DNA from: JBKJTP01 sp046590195
Lineage (GTDB): Bacteria; Bacteroidota; Ignavibacteria; Palsa-1295
Assembly: GCA_046590195.1 (NCBI GenBank)
Contig: JBKJTP010000030.1
Location: forward strand, 1 to 10,794
Direction of reading: 5' to 3'
DNA length: 10,794 nucleotides
How positions within the stretch are numbered: position 1 is the stretch's first letter; each line of letters starts with the position of its first letter. Position numbers and translations under genes: made by a program. Under the pieces are notes generated by a model. It did no database searches and was not told the origin of the DNA. It worked only from the letters and a program-made list of their open reading frames with translations. Below are positions 1 through 5,335 of the stretch, piece after piece.

Positions 1-1299
1 ACCGACTGGATCGGACGTCGCCGCAAGGACGTGCTTCAGGAAAAGCGATGGTCTGAGCTCACCGAGCGCCTCCGTGTGCAGGAACAGTCAGGGCTTGATA
101 ATGATGAGCGCCAAACCGAGCGCGATGCGCTGGATTCTGCCGAGCGCTTAAATGCTGCAGATCGAATAAAGAACGCCCGTGATGAGGCAGAGATCGCGCG
201 ACAGGATATTGCCTCGGGTGATATGCTTGCGCTTCGCGCAAAGGATCTTCGCGAGTCCGATCGTCGAGATGCCAAAGATATGCTCGATAACGATCGTCGA
301 GCAGCAAAAGACCTCAAAGACGATAGCCGCTGGGATCTTCTTAACGAAGGCTTGCGTGCAGAGCTTGTCAGCGCTGGCAAGCGTAGCGATGATCTCATTG
401 CTCGTGATGCGAAGTATCTCAAAGAGGACGACCGTCGCCAGGCAAAGGATATCAAGGATGACGATCGACGCACTGCACAGGATTTGAAGAATGATCGTCG
501 ATGGGAAAGCCTGAACGAAGGCTTGAGAGTCGAGTTGCTCAACGCAGGCAAGCGTGAGGAAGATCTCCAGGCACGCGATGCGAAAGATCTCATGGAGGAC
601 GACCGTCGGCAGGCGAAAGATATCAAGGACGACGATCGCCGAACCGCAAAGGATCTCAAGGACGATCGCCGCTGGGATCGATTGAATGAAGGCATCAAGG
701 CTGACAAGCTCAATGCAGGAATCCTGAGTAAAGACCTGCTCGCTCGAGAAGCGAAAGACCTCAAAGAAGATGATCGTCGCCAGGCAAAAGACCTGAAGGA
801 CGATGATCGCCGCACCGCGCAAGATCTGAAGGACGACCGACGTTGGGATCGCTTGACCGAAGGCTTACGCAGCGAGCAGGTAAAAGCGGGCAAGCGAAGC
901 GATGAACTGAAGACCGAGCGTGAAGCGCTCCGTGATGAACTTGCAAGCGGCGTGCTTGCAGCATCGCAAGAGAAGAGCGAGGCAGACGATGAGCGTTGGA
1001 GTGAATTGCACGACCGGCTGAAAGTGCAGGAAGCAAAATCGGAAGCACGCGACCGTGCTTTGCGACTCACCGATGACATGCAGCGTCTGATGCGGAAAGA
1101 TGATCAGTTGCAGAATACATTGCGCGATCATTACCGCACGCTTCTAGAGCGATACATTCGTCAGGCGGAGAAGAAGGGCCTGCCCGATGATGTTGCCGAT
1201 GGCTTTGCTCCCATACCACATGGATGGCTTTTAAAGCAACCCGAGATCATCCGTGACCCAACACTCATCGAACTATTGGAGCCATTCAACGAGCGCTGA
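1..1299 (+). CDS. Charged coiled-coil repeat protein, 5' end outside window
   Basis: The frame is open from base 1 to a TGA at 1297-1299. A GTG at 31 could be a start, but the ten codons before it read through without a stop and match the Arg/Lys/Asp-rich style of the rest, so I treat the gene as cut by the window edge. Counting from that GTG, residues 77 to about 304 hold four 57-residue repeats starting at bases 259, 430, 601 and 772. Their signatures are DRRQAKD, DDDRRTA, DDRRWD and LNEGL, with few hydrophobics, which predicts a long charged helix or coiled coil. The flanks carry a related WSEL-x2-RL-x-VQE motif on both sides of the repeat block. The last 60 residues are more ordinary, ending in a compact Pro- and Leu-containing tail. 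The function is not recognised. Charged repeat tails occur on some membrane-anchored sensor or peptidase proteins of Bacteroidota, but nothing upstream is visible to test that. Confidence 0.75.
   Translation, partial: TDWIGRRRKDVLQEKRWSELTERLRVQEQSGLDNDERQTERDALDSAERLNAADRIKNARDEAEIARQDIASGDMLALRAKDLRESDRRDAKDMLDNDRRAAKDLKDDSRWDLLNEGLRAELVSAGKRSDDLIARDAKYLKEDDRRQAKDIKDDDRRTAQDLKNDRRWESLNEGLRVELLNAGKREEDLQARDAKDLMEDDRRQAKDIKDDDRRTAKDLKDDRRWDRLNEGIKADKLNAGILSKDLLAREAKDLKEDDRRQAKDLKDDDRRTAQDLKDDRRWDRLTEGLRSEQVKAGKRSDELKTEREALRDELASGVLAASQEKSEADDERWSELHDRLKVQEAKSEARDRALRLTDDMQRLMRKDDQLQNTLRDHYRTLLERYIRQAEKKGLPDDVADGFAPIPHGWLLKQPEIIRDPTLIELLEPFNER
259..942 (+). repeat. Four tandem 171-bp in-gene repeats
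   Basis: Units begin at exactly 171-base intervals (259, 430, 601, 772). Units 2 and 3 are closest to each other. The fourth decays in its last third (KTEREALRDEL in place of LLAREAKDLKED). The unit itself contains a shorter DDRR/AKDLKD sub-repeat of about 11 residues. The period is a whole number of codons, so copy number can change without breaking the frame. Confidence 0.9.
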
Positions 1300-1300
1300 T

Positions 1301-1322
1301 CAAGCAGTGCTCAGCTTGTTTT
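1301..1322 (+). terminator. Possible terminator after the coiled-coil gene
   Basis: A CAAGC / GCTTG stem (1301-1305 with 1314-1318) and an 8-base loop are followed by TTTT. It starts one base after the stop codon region. The stem is only 5 bp, so this is a weak call. Confidence 0.35.
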
Positions 1323-1375
1323 AGTATATTACGTTAGAAGTCATAGGCACCTCATAACGTAAAAGTATTAACAAG
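1315..1375. promoter_or_regulatory. Nested inverted repeat before the RibD-like gene
   Basis: TTACGTTA (1329-1336) and TAACGTAA (1355-1362) are perfect inverted 8-mers 18 bases apart. They are enclosed by CTTGTT (1315-1320) and AACAAG (1370-1375). The outer right arm ends on the first base of the next gene's GTG start, so a fold or a bound protein would cover the start. No clear Shine-Dalgarno site is present. This could be an operator or a structured leader; the role is inferred only from position. Confidence 0.4.
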
Positions 1376-1920
1376 TGGGAAGGATCATACTCTATATCGC
1401 GCAGTCGATCGACGGACAGATCGCGCGCAAGGACGGCTCAGTCGATTGGTTGAACAATTACGGTAACCCTCAGGATTACGGCATGAATGAATTCATGTCG
1501 AAGATCGGCACGATCGTCTGGGGATCGAAGACCTACGAACAAACGCTCGGCTTTGGCGACTGGATGTTCGAGCCACGCATCACGTCATACGTGATGACCA
1601 AACGCAACGATCTCAAGCTCGTTAACGAGAACACGTTCCTCTACAGCGGCTCAGCGAATGATCTGGCTACAAAGATCAAAGCTGAATGTGATCAGGATAT
1701 CTGGTTGATGGGTGGAGCAGATATCATCACGCAATTCCAGAACGAAGGTCTGATCGATGAACTGCGGTTGTTTGTCATCCCCGAGATCATCGGCGAAGGC
1801 ATTCCGCTGTGGAACAACATCATTCATCAGAACAAAGCAGAACTGCAGACCGCGCAGGCGTTCGCGAATGGAGTTGTTGAACTGAGATACGAATTGTTAA
1901 GGCCGATACCAGCGGTGTAA
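1375..1920 (+). CDS. RibD C-terminal / dihydrofolate reductase-fold family protein
   Basis: This 181-residue protein has the layout of stand-alone RibD_C/DHFR-like reductases (YwjB/YyaP type), which use NAD(P)H and are about 170-190 residues long. The opening strand and SIDGQIARKDGSVDWL segment match the family's S-x-DG-x-IA...W pattern. The IVWGSKTYEQ stretch (about residues 42-52) fits the G-x-x-T/S-Y-E helix start. IWLMGGADIITQF (about 118-130) is the glycine-rich cofactor loop, and the C-terminal DELRLFVIPEIIGEGIPLW is the typical end strand and turn. The GTG at 1375 is the first possible start, because an in-frame TAA lies just upstream at 1369. The physiological substrate of these stand-alone proteins is mostly unknown, so I give no pathway. 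The gene is followed at once by a strong terminator and appears to be monocistronic. Confidence 0.9.
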   Translation: MGRIILYIAQSIDGQIARKDGSVDWLNNYGNPQDYGMNEFMSKIGTIVWGSKTYEQTLGFGDWMFEPRITSYVMTKRNDLKLVNENTFLYSGSANDLATKIKAECDQDIWLMGGADIITQFQNEGLIDELRLFVIPEIIGEGIPLWNNIIHQNKAELQTAQAFANGVVELRYELLRPIPAV

Positions 1921-1922
1921 AA

Positions 1923-1950
1923 AAAAGGCCCGCGATAACGCGGGCCTTTT
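1923..1950. terminator. Bidirectional Rho-independent terminator
   Basis: A perfect 12-bp stem, AAAAGGCCCGCG with CGCGGGCCTTTT around an ATAA loop, lies between convergent genes. It has A-tract and T-tract on both sides and so can end transcripts from the reductase gene on plus and from the lipoprotein gene on minus. Confidence 0.92.
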
Positions 1951-1974
1951 GCTTTACTAAATGTTGAGATGCGA

Positions 1975-2370
1975 CTAGTCGATCGCCTCTAGCTCAGTAA
2001 GCTCGATAAGCTTGCCATACTGATTAGCGGATGCCCAATCGAGCAGGCGACCTGAGAACTTAACGCGCTGTCCCTCACGGAAGTCATCGGTGAAGAGGTT
2101 GGTTGGCTCGTAGCGCTGCCCATCTGCTGCCTCGATACCAACGAATGCCTCGCCAGTTGCACTGACCATAATGTGGATGACGCCTGTGGCCTTGGCAACC
2201 TCGGCTGAGTCACCAACGATCACGGTATCGCAACCGCCGCCGCCATTGCCACCACCATTTCCGCCGCCACCAGTACCAGGATCCCATGGATCAACGATGT
2301 CGCAGCTTGCAGCACCTAGTGTGAGAAGACCAAATGTGAGAACGAGATTTGCAATTCTTTTCGATGTCAT
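1975..2370 (-). CDS. Small secreted lipoprotein, Gly/Asn-rich linker, paralogue of the next gene
   Basis: I start it at the ATG ending at 2370 (131 residues). A TTG two codons earlier is possible but less likely. A lysine/arginine N-terminus, a hydrophobic core and GAAS-C23 form a lipoprotein signal peptide, so the mature protein should be lipidated on Cys23. A linker of Gly and Asn (about residues 33-47) leads to a domain of about 75 residues with the pattern GI-x3-DGQRYEPTNL...F-x-EG-x-RVKFSG...YGKLIEL. This pattern recalls small bacterial lipoprotein domains that bear a DDGK-x-YDP-x-NL motif and are thought to adopt an OB-like barrel; that link is from memory. It shares signal peptide, Cys position, DP-x2-PGT stretch and domain pattern with the gene at 2530-2961. 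Function unknown. Confidence 0.82.
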   Translation of the reverse strand: MTSKRIANLVLTFGLLTLGAASCDIVDPWDPGTGGGGNGGGNGGGGCDTVIVGDSAEVAKATGVIHIMVSATGEAFVGIEAADGQRYEPTNLFTDDFREGQRVKFSGRLLDWASANQYGKLIELTELEAID

Positions 2371-2390
2371 GTTCAAATTCTGTTTGTAAA

Positions 2391-2410
2391 GTCGAGTTAT
2401 CGACGTCGAT
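2391..2410 (-). promoter_or_regulatory. Possible operator upstream of first lipoprotein gene
   Basis: The stretch holds GTCGAGTTA, TTATCGA and CGACGTCG in overlap. GTCGAG-W-TA and TTATCGA also occur in the leader of the paralogous gene at 2989-3011, at a similar distance from the start codon. This may be a shared operator or residue of the duplication. Confidence 0.3.
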
Positions 2411-2456
2411 TGATTAGAGAGGATAGATGAGCGCGGTGACCAATGACTTGTGACAA

Positions 2457-2494
2457 GTGCCGCGCATCATCATAACGAATGATGCTTACGGCAC
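2457..2494 (-). terminator. Interrupted hairpin downstream of second lipoprotein gene
   Basis: GTGCCG (2457-2462) pairs with CGGCAC (2489-2494). Inside it GCATCAT (2464-2470) pairs with ATGATGC (2479-2485) around an 8-base loop. This gives 13 pairs with small bulges, between the two tandem lipoprotein genes. There is no strong T-run on the minus strand, so termination is only one option. Confidence 0.4.
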
Positions 2495-2529
2495 CTGACA
2501 GATTTCACAAAGTTTTTAGCTTGAACGCA

Positions 2530-2961
2530 TTAGCTTAGCGGTATTCCGCGCAACGGGGTCGTTGATTGCGCTGGCGTGCGGATCGGAGCGATCTCTGAGA
2601 TCAGGATGCGCTTGCCGTAGCCCTGAGACGGATACGTGGTAACAACTGCTTCGATGTGAACGCGGAGTCCGTCACGCTGAAAGGCGGCTGCAAGGTCGAT
2701 GATCTCATAGCGCACATTCTCGTCGCTTTGGAATCCCCACGTCACACTTCCGTTGATCGAAAGCTTGCGAAGATGACCGTTGCGCGAGATCTTGCGCTCG
2801 TCCGGACGGACGACATCAGTTTCGGTCCTGCGATCGCTGCTCGTGCCGCCATTGGAGCCGCTTGTCCCTGGCTCATAAGGGTCGAGAACATCGCAACTTG
2901 CTGCCCCGAACATGAGCATGCCTGTAGTAAGAAGAGATAGTGCTAGTCTTTTGGTAGTCAT
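2530..2961 (-). CDS. Small secreted lipoprotein, paralogue of the preceding one
   Basis: The frame is open for 50 more codons upstream, but the ATG ending at 2961 begins a clean lipoprotein signal (MTTKRL, hydrophobic core, GAAS-C23), giving 143 residues. It mirrors its neighbour at 1975-2370: the same Cys23, a DVLDPYEPGT stretch against DIVDPWDPGT, and a polar Ser/Gly/Asn linker in place of Gly/Asn. Its domain aligns through G-x4-DE-x-VRYE...DL...FQRDG-x-RV-x-I...YGKRI-x-ISEI. A basic stretch (RRTE, RPDERK) precedes the domain, and there is a 15-residue Pro/Thr-rich tail that the paralogue lacks. The two lie in the same direction, 159 bases apart, consistent with tandem duplication and divergence. 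Function unknown; probably an outer-membrane or periplasmic lipoprotein. Confidence 0.8.
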   Translation of the reverse strand: MTTKRLALSLLTTGMLMFGAASCDVLDPYEPGTSGSNGGTSSDRRTETDVVRPDERKISRNGHLRKLSINGSVTWGFQSDENVRYEIIDLAAAFQRDGLRVHIEAVVTTYPSQGYGKRILISEIAPIRTPAQSTTPLRGIPLS

Positions 2962-2988
2962 TTTGGTACTTAGTAGGATGAGAGTAGA

Positions 2989-3011
2989 ATTATCGAGATA
3001 GTCGAGATAAT
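2989..3011 (-). promoter_or_regulatory. Operator-like repeat in second lipoprotein leader
   Basis: ATTATC (2989-2994) and GATAAT (3006-3011) form inverted ends around a tandem TCGAGATA-G-TCGAGATA. It lies 28 bases upstream of the start codon and resembles the leader of the paralogous gene at 2391-2410. Confidence 0.35.
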
Positions 3012-3048
3012 GAAATTCTGAATACACCTGTCTGACGAGGCTCAGGAG

Positions 3049-3306
3049 GGGAGCCTGACAAAGTTTATTTGCGGGAATTTGAGGGTCAGAGTGAAACAAA
3101 TCGGAAAGCACAGCATGGACTTAGTGCTTTTCCGGCAGGCGAAGTGTTGGCTTACTGACGAGTAGAGGAATTCGCGGAGCTAGCGTCAAAAATAGGAACC
3201 GATCGGGGCCGAATCTTGTCTTTTCGCCGCGTTCTGGGGAGTTCAACTCCTCGGAGAGGCTATCATTGCCTGACGCGTAATAATAGTACTGCTTAGGTAG
3301 TTTACT
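3049..3306. other. Non-coding stretch before tRNA-Gly
   Basis: No credible gene is present. The segment from the lipoprotein start at 2961 to tRNA-Gly must carry divergent promoters, but I see no confident -33/-7 pair. A GAGTT-C-AACTC palindrome occurs near 3240-3250, and TAATAATAG near 3280 is the most A/T-rich candidate for a tRNA promoter -7 region. Confidence 0.3.
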
Positions 3307-3379
3307 GCGGGAGTAACTCAGTTGGTAGAGTCACAGCCTTCCAAGCTGTTGGTCGCGAGTTCGAGTCTCGTCTCCCGCT
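3307..3379 (+). tRNA. tRNA-Gly (UCC)
   Basis: The acceptor stem GCGGGAG pairs perfectly with CTCCCGC (3372-3378), with discriminator T at 3379. The D arm is CTC...GAG, the anticodon stem is ACAGC/GCTGT with loop CTTCCAA (anticodon TCC at 3340-3342), and the T arm is CGAGTTCGAGTCTCG. CCA is not encoded. The tRNA sits at the head of the rpmG-secE-nusG block, where tRNAs usually accompany translation genes. Confidence 0.96.
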
Positions 3380-3391
3380 CTTTAGAGGTAG

Positions 3392-3470
3392 TTAAGAATT
3401 AAGAGATAAGAAATAAGAATTGGGGGAGCGCCCGCATCTACATTCTTAATTCTTATTTCTTAATTCTTAA
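3392..3470. repeat. Heptamer palindrome, TTCTTAA type
   Basis: The left arm is four 7-mers, TTAAGAA, TTAAGAG, ATAAGAA, ATAAGAA (3392-3419). The right arm is four 7-mers, TTCTTAA, TTCTTAT, TTCTTAA, TTCTTAA (3443-3470). The arms are reverse complements at 26 of 28 positions. The 23-base spacer is GC-rich and begins TTGGGGGAGCG, a junction seen again near 10347 and 10521. The right arm ends 10 bases before the next gene's ATG. Confidence 0.9.
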
Positions 3471-3480
3471 TTGAACAAAG

Positions 3481-3702
3481 ATGGGTTTTCCAGCAAAACT
3501 CTGTGGAGATTGCGGAGCGCAGATGGAGGCAATGCCTGAAGTCTATGCAATGCCCGGTCTCGACAAGACAGAGACAGGTTTAGCATTTAATACAAACAGA
3601 GCGGTGCCGGTGACGGTCTATCTCTGTCAGCAGTGTGGAAGATTCAAGTTCATGTCGGCAGCGTTGCTCGGTAACTTGAATCCCGAGCCGAAGTCTTCAT
3701 AG
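3481..3702 (+). CDS. Small zinc-ribbon protein
   Basis: This 73-residue protein has two CxxC knuckles, Cys8/Cys11 (CGDC) and Cys49/Cys52 (CQQC), separated by a 37-residue loop. That is the layout of a single zinc ribbon with four cysteine ligands. The rest has β-strand character (VPVTVYLC, FKFMSAALLG). There is no signal peptide or membrane segment, so it should be cytoplasmic. The gene lies between tRNA-Gly and rpmG, itself a zinc-ribbon ribosomal protein gene, which suggests but does not prove a link to translation. No Shine-Dalgarno site is visible; the heptamer palindrome occupies the 5' leader instead. The specific function is unknown. Confidence 0.75.
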   Translation: MGFPAKLCGDCGAQMEAMPEVYAMPGLDKTETGLAFNTNRAVPVTVYLCQQCGRFKFMSAALLGNLNPEPKSS

Positions 3703-3746
3703 ACGTCGTACAGTAGTAAAGTTTTTTATCAGTAAGGAATAGACCA

Positions 3747-3896
3747 ATGCGTGACATCATCACACTAGAATGCACAACGTGCAAGATGCGTAACTACTCG
3801 ACGACGAAGAACAAGCGTCTGCACTCAGGCCGCGTCGAGCACACAAAGTATTGCTCACGTTGCAACAAGCGCGTCGTCCATAAGGAGACGAAGTAA
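3747..3896 (+). CDS. rpmG: 50S ribosomal protein L33
   Basis: This 49-residue frame reads MRDIITLECTTCKMRNYSTT... and ends ...RVVHKETK. It is the usual length of L33 and carries the zinc-binding version of the protein, with Cys9/Cys12 and Cys36/Cys39. L33 binds 23S rRNA near the E site of the large subunit. An AAGGA at 3734-3738 is a good ribosome-binding site 8 bases before the ATG and is one of the few clear ones in this window. The position just before tRNA-Trp and secE is the common bacterial arrangement. The paired-cysteine form is the zinc-requiring one; other bacteria carry cysteine-free versions induced under zinc shortage. Confidence 0.97.
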   Translation: MRDIITLECTTCKMRNYSTTKNKRLHSGRVEHTKYCSRCNKRVVHKETK

Positions 3897-3980
3897 GAAT
3901 TCTGAGTTCTGAATGCTGAATTCTGAGTTGAGGATTCGTTGATCCCTAATTCAGAATTCAGAACTCAACGTTCAGAATTC
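3897..3980. repeat. Heptamer palindrome, TTCTGAR type
   Basis: The left arm (3897-3929) is built from TTCTGAG, TTCTGAA, TGCTGAA and TTCTGAG. The right arm (3948-3980) is built from CAGAATT, CAGAACT, CAACGTT and CAGAATT. The right arm reverse-complemented matches the left at 26 of 33 positions without gaps, and both ends are GAATTC. The spacer includes GATTCGTTGAT (3933-3943), which recurs at 10436-10446 inside another element with the same monomer. The element starts directly after the rpmG stop codon and ends 8 bases before tRNA-Trp. Confidence 0.9.
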
Positions 3981-3988
3981 CCAGACAT

Positions 3989-4061
3989 ACGTCAGTAGCT
4001 CAATCGGTAGAGCGCCGGTCTCCAAAACCGTAGGTTGGGGGTTCGATTCCCTCCTGACGTG
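3989..4061 (+). tRNA. tRNA-Trp (CCA)
   Basis: The acceptor stem ACGTCAG pairs with CTGACGT (4054-4060), with discriminator G at 4061. The D arm is GCTC/GAGC and the anticodon loop is CTCCAAA with anticodon CCA at 4022-4024. The T arm is GGGGGTTCGATTCCCTC. The outermost anticodon-stem pair is a C-T mismatch; the other four pair. CCA is not encoded. The tRNA precedes secE, its usual neighbour. Confidence 0.96.
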
Positions 4062-4249
4062 CTAAGGCGATGCTGATCGATGTGTCTTCATTGCAAGTTT
4101 AATTCGGGTGTACTGGGGCAGAGGAGAATTCCTTATCGACCTGGGCACATTCAGCACTGGCTTCGCACACCACCTGTTGAACGTCAAACATCAAAGCTCC
4201 GGAGTGCGGGATCCTGCTTAAGATAACAGGGTGGAGCATCTGAACTACC

Positions 4250-4501
4250 ATGGCAGAAACAACTGTATCGACACGCCCAGCGCAGGTTGATGCAAACAAG
4301 GAAGGCTTCAAGGATAGGTCGATCGGCTTTTTCTCGACAGTCGCCAAGGAAATGAAGAAGGTCACCTGGCCGACGCGCGATGCGCTGCAGGAAGCTACGA
4401 TCATCACGCTCGTCGTGTGCGTCGTCTTTTCGTTGCTGATCTTCGGTGTTGACAAGATCTTCGAAACTGCTCTCGGCGCTCTTTATTCTATCGCAGGATA
4501 A
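4250..4501 (+). CDS. secE: Preprotein translocase subunit SecE
   Basis: This 83-residue single-span SecE clamps the SecY channel in the SecYEG translocon of the inner membrane. The family signature is clear: an amphipathic helix EMKKVTWPTRDALQEAT (about residues 34-50) is followed by one membrane span, IITLVVCVVFSLLIFGVDKIF (about 51-71). The first 33 residues are a polar extension typical of short SecE proteins. The spacing from tRNA-Trp is 188 bases, with no other gene recognisable there. A GGTGGAG 14 bases before the ATG may be a weak ribosome-binding site. nusG follows, but only after a structured gap of 245 bases. Confidence 0.97.
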   Translation: MAETTVSTRPAQVDANKEGFKDRSIGFFSTVAKEMKKVTWPTRDALQEATIITLVVCVVFSLLIFGVDKIFETALGALYSIAG

Positions 4502-4517
4502 TAAGCTTCGACGGGAC

Positions 4518-4559
4518 GATTGTTTGAGCGGATATCTCTCCGGGAATAGCCACTCGAAC
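4518..4559. other. Imperfect inverted repeat after secE
   Basis: TTGTTTGAGCGG and CCACTCGAACAA pair with one wobble and one mismatch over 12 positions, around about 18 bases that contain a short CCGG palindrome. There is no T-run after it on the plus strand, so it may be a processing site or RNA fold rather than a terminator. End positions are approximate by a base or two. Confidence 0.4.
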
Positions 4560-4598
4560 AAAATGAACGTTTCTGGCCCTCAAGGCCATTTTACATAG

Positions 4599-4606
4599 TA
4601 TATTTG
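4599..4606 (+). promoter_or_regulatory. Candidate Bacteroidota-type -7 box for nusG
   Basis: TATATTTG fits the TAnnTTTG -7 element of Bacteroidota promoters. The upstream -33 match is poor (TTTCTG, 23 bases away), so the call depends on the -7 box and on the position between secE and nusG. Confidence 0.4.
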
Positions 4607-4610
4607 CGAA

Positions 4611-4639
4611 CAAAACAGAGCCAACGAGGCTCTGTTTTG
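4611..4639. terminator. Strong hairpin between secE and nusG
   Basis: A perfect 12-bp stem, CAAAACAGAGCC (4611-4622) with GGCTCTGTTTTG (4628-4639), has a 5-base AACGA loop and T-rich 3' arm. It has the form of a Rho-independent terminator of secE transcripts. It lies only 5 bases after the TATATTTG box, so a transcript starting there would begin at or inside this stem. Confidence 0.65.
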
Positions 4640-4661
4640 CTTTAGAGACATTCCGCTACAG

Positions 4662-4682
4662 CTCTTCCACCAGAAGAGTTTT
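4662..4682 (+). terminator. Small stem-loop with T-run in nusG leader
   Basis: CTCTTC (4662-4667) and GAAGAG (4673-4678) enclose a CACCA loop and are followed directly by TTTT. It lies 65 bases upstream of the nusG start and could act as an attenuator; nothing else in the sequence tests this. Confidence 0.4.
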
Positions 4683-4746
4683 CAGCCTCTCTGAATCAAG
4701 CCTCCGAGAGATCAGCTCACCGCGATCTCCTTCTATTACAAAACCA

Positions 4747-5298
4747 ATGACAGAACTTCAGGGCACGAGCCTAAAGTGGTACGCGCTACGGACTTACACC
4801 GGTCATGAGGCCAAAGTAAAGGCCTACATCGAGGACGAGATGAAGCGCCGAGGGGTCTCAGAAAGAGTCCCTGAGGTCATCATCCCAGTAGAGAAGGTCT
4901 ATGAGGTCCGCGACGGTAAGAAGCGCACAAAGACCAAGAGCTTCTTGCCGGGCTACATCCTGATCGAAGCAGCGCTCGACAAGAAGCTTGTCGATCTGAT
5001 CCTCTCATTGCCTGGCGTCGTAAGCTTCGTTGGACCGACGAAGACGCAGCCAACTCCGCTTCAGCCTGACGAGATGCGCCGCATCCTTGGCAAGGTCGAA
5101 GAAAAGAAGGGCATGGAGTCGCCAGAGGTTCGCTACTATCTCGGGCAGCCAGTCAAGGTCATCGATGGACCGTTCTCAGGCTTCGGCGCGCAGATCAAGG
5201 AAGTCAACGAGGACAAGCAGAAGCTCAAGGTCGAGGTATCGATCTTTGGCCGCAAGACCCCGGTCGAACTCGACTACGCACAGGTTGAGCCAGAGTAG
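4747..5298 (+). CDS. nusG: Transcription termination/antitermination factor NusG
   Basis: This 183-residue NusG is the usual length. The N-terminal NGN domain (about residues 9-110) opens with KWYALRTYTGHEAKVKAYIE and contains VPVEKVYEVRDGKK-like residues and the FLPGYILIE strand that contacts the RNA polymerase clamp. The KOW domain (about 129-182) has GQPVKVIDGPFSGFGAQIKEV and ends VELDYAQVEPE. NusG binds polymerase, suppresses pausing, aids Rho and links to the ribosome. The gene has its own structured leader. It is not followed by rplK, its common downstream partner, but by a lipoprotein gene 37 bases later, which probably shares its transcript. Confidence 0.97.
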   Translation: MTELQGTSLKWYALRTYTGHEAKVKAYIEDEMKRRGVSERVPEVIIPVEKVYEVRDGKKRTKTKSFLPGYILIEAALDKKLVDLILSLPGVVSFVGPTKTQPTPLQPDEMRRILGKVEEKKGMESPEVRYYLGQPVKVIDGPFSGFGAQIKEVNEDKQKLKVEVSIFGRKTPVELDYAQVEPE

Positions 5299-5335
5299 AC
5301 GTAAGACGTTAGCTTATCGCCCTACATCAGCATCG

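Noticed and set aside
36..1079. 347-codon minus-strand frame opposite the coiled-coil gene, plus other long minus frames there
   Set aside because: Its Ser/Arg-rich product simply mirrors the repeated GAY-CGY codons of the plus-strand gene; it shows the same 171-base periodicity and no protein-like features.
2962..3111. 50-codon upstream extension of the second lipoprotein gene
   Set aside because: It would place the lipoprotein signal peptide inside the protein; the start matching the paralogue is the ATG at 2961.
3240..3260. GGGGAGTTCAACTCC as the T arm of a decayed tRNA
   Set aside because: No acceptor or anticodon stem can be fitted around it; it is only a short palindrome.
4099..4561. 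Two overlapping minus-strand frames across secE
   Set aside because: SecE on the plus strand is unambiguous and these frames have no recognisable protein character.
5030..5335. Upstream extension of the lipoprotein frame into nusG
   Set aside because: The extension is Arg/Ser-rich, overlaps nusG out of frame, and would bury the clear signal peptide that starts at ATG 5336.
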